NCBI GenBank assembly: GCA_002255025.1 | Contig: NJEJ01000041.1 | Span: 1 to 8,101, forward strand | Reading direction: 5' to 3' | From: Candidatus Bathyarchaeota archaeon ex4484_135 | GTDB taxonomy: Archaea > Thermoproteota > Bathyarchaeia > EX4484-135 | DNA length: 8,101 nt | Part shown: piece by piece, positions 5,337 through 8,101 of the stretch | How positions within the stretch are numbered: the stretch's first letter is position 1 | Layout of the letters: every line of letters begins with the position of its first letter | The notes under the pieces: generated by a model | What the model was told of the DNA's origin: nothing | Seen by the model: the letters and a program-made list of their open reading frames with translations, nothing else | The model's database searches: none | Position numbers and translations under genes: made by a program

Positions 5337-5817
5337 GCACGAACACCATGGCGACAACAACACAGCCGAAAACGCCCTGTGGGACCTTCATGACCTCGAA
5401 ACGCCTCTTCACGTCCTTTATCTTGAAGTTACGGGTCTCGGCCATCTCCTTTATGCGGGCGTCAAGAGCTGATATGAGGGCCCTCCTATCGTAATGGCCT
5501 TCTACCTCTGCCACCAGGCCCATGCGGCCTCCTTCTTCCCAGGCCCAGGCTAAACCAGCCCCTATGGTCTCCCCAGGCCCCCCTATAGCCTTAGCCATCA
5601 CCACGGGTGTTATGGTACCGACATCTAGCTTCTTCCAACGCCTCTCCCTGCACTTAGGAGGTATTATTGATGAGACGAGCAGGAGGTTGCAATTCGCTAT
5701 GCCAGCCTCCATGAGGGCCTTGTCGAAGGCGTTCATGGGCGAGGTGGGGCTAGTCCCTCTCCCGCTTGTGAGGAAGAACTCCCTAGGCATCAGGGCGGTA
5801 GCTCTGGTCCTCCTCAT
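5332..5817 (-). CDS. pdaD: Pyruvoyl-dependent arginine decarboxylase
   Basis: A 161-residue proenzyme that decarboxylates arginine to agmatine, the first step of archaeal polyamine synthesis. It should cut itself between Ser49 and Ser50 in the motif VSSIIPP; Ser50 then becomes the pyruvoyl group of the alpha chain. This matches Ser52-Ser53 of the Methanocaldococcus jannaschii enzyme. Glu104 aligns with that enzyme's catalytic Glu109. Other family marks are SPMNAFDKALMEAGIANCN (residues 26-44) and the PGETI loop (81-85). ATG at 5815-5817 is chosen because GGGTGGG lies just upstream. An in-frame ATG at 5881 reads through the promoter, and one at 5788 lacks a ribosome-binding site. The frame converges on L15e and follows the editing-domain gene on the same strand after 83 bases. 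Confidence 0.95.
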   Translation of the reverse strand: MRRTRATALMPREFFLTSGRGTSPTSPMNAFDKALMEAGIANCNLLLVSSIIPPKCRERRWKKLDVGTITPVVMAKAIGGPGETIGAGLAWAWEEGGRMGLVAEVEGHYDRRALISALDARIKEMAETRNFKIKDVKRRFEVMKVPQGVFGCVVVAMVFVL

Positions 5818-5820
5818 ATC

Positions 5821-5862
5821 CCCACCCGATTGCTGAATGTCCGAAACTGTAAATAACTTTAA
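5821..5862 (-). promoter_or_regulatory. Arginine decarboxylase promoter and ribosome-binding site
   Basis: On the minus strand TTAAAGTTAT (5853-5862) is TATA-like and predicts a start near 5831. GGGTGGG (5821-5827) lies 3 bases before the ATG and decides the start codon. Upstream, TTTT (minus strand, 5890-5893) may weakly end the editing-domain transcript. Confidence 0.5.
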
Positions 5863-5900
5863 CCCGACCAGACCATTTGGCATGATCAGAAAACGCTTTT

Positions 5901-6326
5901 TTAAGGCCGGATTTCCCTGAAGGCCTCGGATAAAGGATGGCCCTTGCAGTGGAGGAGGAATTCCTTATAGTAACCAAATGGAGACCTAATGACCACGAGG
6001 CCCTCTGCCCTGAGGGCTTCCTCAAAGGCCTTCAGGACCACGAGGGCTGTTTCTGGTCTGGCCAACTCCGTAGAAAGGTGTGCGTAAGGATAGACGACTA
6101 CACGCCTGCAGCCTATGCGTTCTGCGAACTTCAGCACTTCCCCCTTAGCCTTATTCACTAGCTCAGCGTGAAAAACTCCATCACCTTTCTCCACGGCCGT
6201 GAAGCACACTACCACATCCTTGAGGTCGGCTTCTTCTGGCTCGGGATCGTCCTTGACGGCCAGGCCCCTCGCTGGCCCCCTTATCCTCCACCAGAACCTT
6301 GAGGCATGGATGAGCAGTAGCCTCAA
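5901..6326 (-). CDS. Free-standing archaeal threonyl-tRNA editing domain
   Basis: A 141-residue protein matching the N-terminal editing domain of archaeal threonyl-tRNA synthetase, which removes serine wrongly attached to tRNA-Thr. Visible family marks are the opening MRLLLIHA, VVVCFTAVEK (38-47), VVVYPYAHLSTELARPETA (76-94), FGYYK (117-121) and CKGHPLSE (127-134). Lys121 and Glu134 fall at the same numbers as functional residues I recall for the Pyrococcus abyssi domain. That agreement, plus GGTGG just upstream, fixes the TTG at 6324-6326 as the start; longer in-frame extensions read into the divergent promoter. The frame ends in TAA right after the domain, so the catalytic and anticodon-binding domains are absent. 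It probably works in trans with a synthetase encoded elsewhere. Arginine decarboxylase follows on the same strand. Confidence 0.9.
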   Translation of the reverse strand: MRLLLIHASRFWWRIRGPARGLAVKDDPEPEEADLKDVVVCFTAVEKGDGVFHAELVNKAKGEVLKFAERIGCRRVVVYPYAHLSTELARPETALVVLKAFEEALRAEGLVVIRSPFGYYKEFLLHCKGHPLSEAFREIRP

Positions 6327-6329
6327 GGC

Positions 6330-6334
6330 CCACC
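6330..6334 (-). promoter_or_regulatory. Ribosome-binding site selecting the TTG start of the editing domain
   Basis: GGTGG on the minus strand lies 3 bases before the TTG. The same GGTGG-type site precedes the arginine decarboxylase gene. Confidence 0.6.
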
Positions 6335-6360
6335 GCCGTAAATGGCTTGTGCTAAGCCTC

Positions 6361-6366
6361 TTAACT
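6361..6366. promoter_or_regulatory. Possible shared TATA element between divergent genes
   Basis: TTAACT, or AGTTAA on the other strand, is the only A/T-rich box in the 68-base divergent spacer. Its centre lies about 31 bases before the TTG of the deacetylase-fold gene and about 37 bases before the TTG of the editing-domain gene, which has a short leader with a ribosome-binding site. It is a weak match to the TATA consensus. Confidence 0.4.
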
Positions 6367-6394
6367 CTGACGGCCCAGGGAAGCCGGGTTAGCC

Positions 6395-7480
6395 TTGCCG
6401 GAGGGAGTTGCCAAGACGGCCATAGCTTACCATGAGAAATACGCACAATATGACCTTGGACCTGGGCACCCGTACAGAGGCGATAGGTTCCCGAGGGCCT
6501 GGGAGTTCTTTAAGAAGATGGGCCTATTGGAAAGGCCCGAGGTCGTGGTCGTAAGACCCGAGCCAGCGGGCAGGGAAGACCTGCTCAGGGTTCACGACGA
6601 GAAGTACGTGGACCTCATATTCAGGCTGTCAGAGCACTCAAGGCCCTATGATTGGGAAACCCCCTGCTCGCCCGAGATACTTGAGGCAGCCCTGCTCATA
6701 ACGGGCGGTGCCCTGGCCGTCGGCTCCAAGGTCATGGAGGGCGAGGTAGAGAAGGGCGTGGCCATGGGCGGTGGCTTCCACCACGCTGGCCGTGATTATG
6801 GAGGCGGCTTCTGCCTCTTCAACGACGTGGCCATCCTGGCCGTCTTCCTGAAGGAACGCTACAGCCTAGACAGGATCATGATAGTTGACCACGATGTCCA
6901 CGCTGGCAACGGGACGAGCGACATATTCTACTCGGACCCGACCGTCCTCTTCATATCCATACACCAGGACCCGAGGACCATCTACCCCGGGACGGGCTTC
7001 GTGCACCAGATCGGCTCGGGGCCCGGCGAGGGCTACAACGTGAACGTACCCCTCCCGCCCGGGGCGGGCGACGAGAGCTACATGAAGGTCCTTAAGGAGG
7101 TAGTCAGGCCCTTAGCCGAGGAGTTCGGCCCCCAGCTCATAATATCGAACGGGGGCTCTGACCCGCACTTCATGGACCTGTTGGGCAGCCTGCGTATAAC
7201 GGCCCGGGGCTTCTACTCCATAACCAGGTTCCTCACGGGCCTTGCGGACGAACTCTGCGGCGGCAAATACGTGCTCATGCCGGGCAGCGGCTACAACCCG
7301 TCTGTGTTGCCCATGTCTTGGTACGCACTCGTGGCAGGTGCCATGAGGCTTGAGCCAGATGGCATAGAAGAACCGAGGTCTCCCCCGCCGGAGCCAGATT
7401 ACGTCAAGAAGGAGGTCGAGAAGGTCATATCGGAGATCAGGGAGGTCCTGAAGCCCTACTGGCGTTGCCTCAGGGCTTGA
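6395..7480 (+). CDS. Histone-deacetylase-fold (AcuC-like) zinc amidohydrolase
   Basis: A 361-residue arginase/deacetylase-fold enzyme expected to remove acyl groups from lysine side chains, polyamines or small amides. The entry motif GPGHPYRGDR is at 22-31. The catalytic His pair is His129-His130 in GGGFHHAG, and NDVAI is at 143-147. The zinc ligands are Asp167 and His169 in DHDVHAGNGT, where most relatives have HHGNGT, and Asp256 in GGSDPHF. The catalytic Tyr300 lies in GSGYN. All active-site residues are present, so it should be active. No signal peptide is seen. The TTG at 6395 is the only usable start after the in-frame stop at 6368, and it has no ribosome-binding site, suggesting a leaderless message. 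Substrate is unknown; the nearby arginine decarboxylase makes an acetylpolyamine worth testing. Its 3' end overlaps the converging membrane-protein gene by 11 bases. Confidence 0.9.
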   Translation: MPEGVAKTAIAYHEKYAQYDLGPGHPYRGDRFPRAWEFFKKMGLLERPEVVVVRPEPAGREDLLRVHDEKYVDLIFRLSEHSRPYDWETPCSPEILEAALLITGGALAVGSKVMEGEVEKGVAMGGGFHHAGRDYGGGFCLFNDVAILAVFLKERYSLDRIMIVDHDVHAGNGTSDIFYSDPTVLFISIHQDPRTIYPGTGFVHQIGSGPGEGYNVNVPLPPGAGDESYMKVLKEVVRPLAEEFGPQLIISNGGSDPHFMDLLGSLRITARGFYSITRFLTGLADELCGGKYVLMPGSGYNPSVLPMSWYALVAGAMRLEPDGIEEPRSPPPEPDYVKKEVEKVISEIREVLKPYWRCLRA

Positions 7481-7811
7481 CCTTCTGCTCCCTGAACTCC
7501 CTCAGGCCCCAGGCCACCAGGATCGGGCCGATCACCGAGCAAGCACCTGCGGGCACGAGCATAGCGTTCGAGGCCAGGAGAGAGCACCCGACCGTTATGG
7601 CCAGGAGGACGGAGGCTACGACGTAGAAATGTGGTTTATCGGCGAACAAGGCCTCGGAAAACAGGACACCGGAGGCCAAGTATAGGACCACTAGGACCGA
7701 TATGAAGGGCTCGGAGAGCGATGCATAAGCACCTAGGAACAGGCCGGTCCCTATCAGGAGGCCGCCGGCGGTAAGCGAGATTCTGGCCATGAGGGACCGC
7801 ATCCCCAGCAC
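7470..7811 (-). CDS. Small four-helix membrane protein, function unknown
   Basis: A 113-residue protein made almost wholly of four hydrophobic segments, at about residues 11-31, 35-56, 60-81 and 84-103, with short charged ends (MRSLMAR at the front, REFREQKVKP at the back). It should sit in the cytoplasmic membrane. No family or catalytic motif is recognised. The GTG at 7809-7811 is chosen because its first base is exactly 26 bases from the centre of a TATA box, which predicts a leaderless message. The ATG at 7800-7802 is an alternative. Its stop lies inside the end of the deacetylase-fold gene, on the opposite strand. Confidence 0.7.
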   Translation of the reverse strand: MLGMRSLMARISLTAGGLLIGTGLFLGAYASLSEPFISVLVVLYLASGVLFSEALFADKPHFYVVASVLLAITVGCSLLASNAMLVPAGACSVIGPILVAWGLREFREQKVKP

Positions 7812-7833
7812 CGGCCTTAATTTCCCGCACGCC

Positions 7834-7840
7834 TTTTATA
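7834..7840. promoter_or_regulatory. Mirror-symmetric TATA box driving two leaderless genes
   Basis: TTTTATA on the plus strand reads TATAAAA on the minus strand, a good TATA sequence both ways. Its centre (7837) is exactly 26 bases from the GTG at 7863 on the plus strand and 26 bases from the GTG at 7811 on the minus strand, the normal archaeal distance from TATA to transcription start. Confidence 0.7.
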
Positions 7841-7862
7841 CTTGAGGAACTCAGTTCTGTCC

Positions 7863-8101
7863 GTGAAGGCCCAGGTATTCTTCACGGACATGAGGGCTAG
7901 GAAGGCCGAGGAAGCGTCTGTCAAGAAGCTGAGGAAGCTGCTCGATGCCTCGGGGGTACTTGATGTGGTCGAGCAAGGCGATTTAGTGGCCATAAAGGTC
8001 CACCTGGGAACGCCGGGGAACCAACGCCACATAAGGCCTCACCACGTCAGGGTGGTCGTCGAGGCCGTCAGGGAGCGTGGAGGACACCCGTTCGTGACGG
8101 A
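7863..8101 (+). CDS. DUF362 family protein, N-terminal part (cut by the window end)
   Basis: The first 79 residues are present, and the frame is open at the window edge. The pattern VFFTDMRA (5-12), then a Lys/Leu-rich helix to about residue 29, GDLVAIKVHLGTPGN (39-53), IRP (57-59) and VRVVVEAVRERGGHPFVT (62-79) fits the start of DUF362 proteins. Many of these carry iron-sulfur clusters further downstream, which cannot be checked here. The biochemical role is not known to me. The GTG start is placed by the TATA box 26 bases upstream; there is no ribosome-binding site, so translation is probably leaderless. Confidence 0.85.
   Translation, partial: MKAQVFFTDMRARKAEEASVKKLRKLLDASGVLDVVEQGDLVAIKVHLGTPGNQRHIRPHHVRVVVEAVRERGGHPFVT

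Noticed and set aside
5818..5883. Longer start for arginine decarboxylase (ATG at 5881)
   Set aside because: The extra 22 residues read through the TATA box and ribosome-binding site of the gene and have no counterpart in the family.
6327..6446. Longer start for the editing-domain protein (ATG at 6444)
   Set aside because: The extra 40 residues overlap the divergent gene and promoter, and the family begins at the MRLLLIH-like segment.
7817..8032. Minus-strand frame opposite the DUF362 gene
   Set aside because: It is antisense to a recognisable protein start, spans the two-way TATA box and has no support of its own.
1..8101. CRISPR array, insertion sequence or defence cassette
   Set aside because: No regularly spaced repeats, transposase or integrase motifs, or terminal inverted repeats were seen on either strand.

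Overview
The window comes from an archaeal chromosome, probably a thermophile. The evidence is a eukaryote/archaea-type ribosomal protein L15e, an archaeal-type phosphoglycerate kinase, a pyruvoyl-dependent arginine decarboxylase, an archaeal threonyl-tRNA editing domain, a class II tRNA-Leu with encoded CCA, and a C/D box guide RNA. TATA-like boxes lie about 26 nt ahead of starts, and several starts look leaderless. Other starts follow GGTG or GGAGG Shine-Dalgarno (SD) sites. A lineage of the TACK group is my guess, but nothing in the sequence fixes it. Nearly all of the window is housekeeping DNA; the first ~850 bases are less GC-rich and look more accessory.

Layout. Bases 1-113 hold the end of an unidentified gene. 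Bases 169-903 (+) encode a zinc-finger protein of unknown function whose frame runs into tRNA-Leu(GAG) at 850-937. Then come three genes on the minus strand: phosphoglycerate kinase (1005-2240), glyceraldehyde-3-phosphate dehydrogenase (2552-3583) and a coiled-coil protein with a PH-like C-terminus (3640-4560). The 311-base gap between the two glycolytic genes holds, on the plus strand, a strong candidate C/D box sRNA (about 2340-2400). Its D-box guide fits the 23S rRNA peptidyl-transferase region. L15e (4671-5318, +) converges on pyruvoyl-dependent arginine decarboxylase (5332-5817, -). Upstream of the latter is a free-standing threonyl-tRNA editing domain (5901-6326, -), divergent from a histone-deacetylase-fold amidohydrolase (6395-7480, +). 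A small four-helix membrane protein (7470-7811, -) overlaps the deacetylase tail and is divergent from a DUF362 protein cut by the window end (7863-8101, +).

How the genes fit together. GAPDH and PGK catalyse consecutive steps of glycolysis/gluconeogenesis, but each seems to have its own promoter and terminator, so they are neighbours rather than a clear operon. L15e, tRNA-Leu, the editing domain and the rRNA-methylation guide all serve translation. Arginine decarboxylase makes agmatine for polyamine synthesis, and the nearby deacetylase-fold enzyme belongs to a superfamily that includes acetylpolyamine hydrolases; a link between them is only a guess.

The most noteworthy observations are: the C/D sRNA with its own promoter and T-run; a mirror-symmetric TATA box exactly 26 nt from two leaderless GTG starts; a bacterial-type (class I) GAPDH beside an archaeal PGK; the minimal free-standing editing domain with a TTG start; and the reading frame that stays open into the tRNA gene and shares a 14-bp direct repeat with it. 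I see no CRISPR array, insertion sequence or defence system, and no convincing new multi-gene system.
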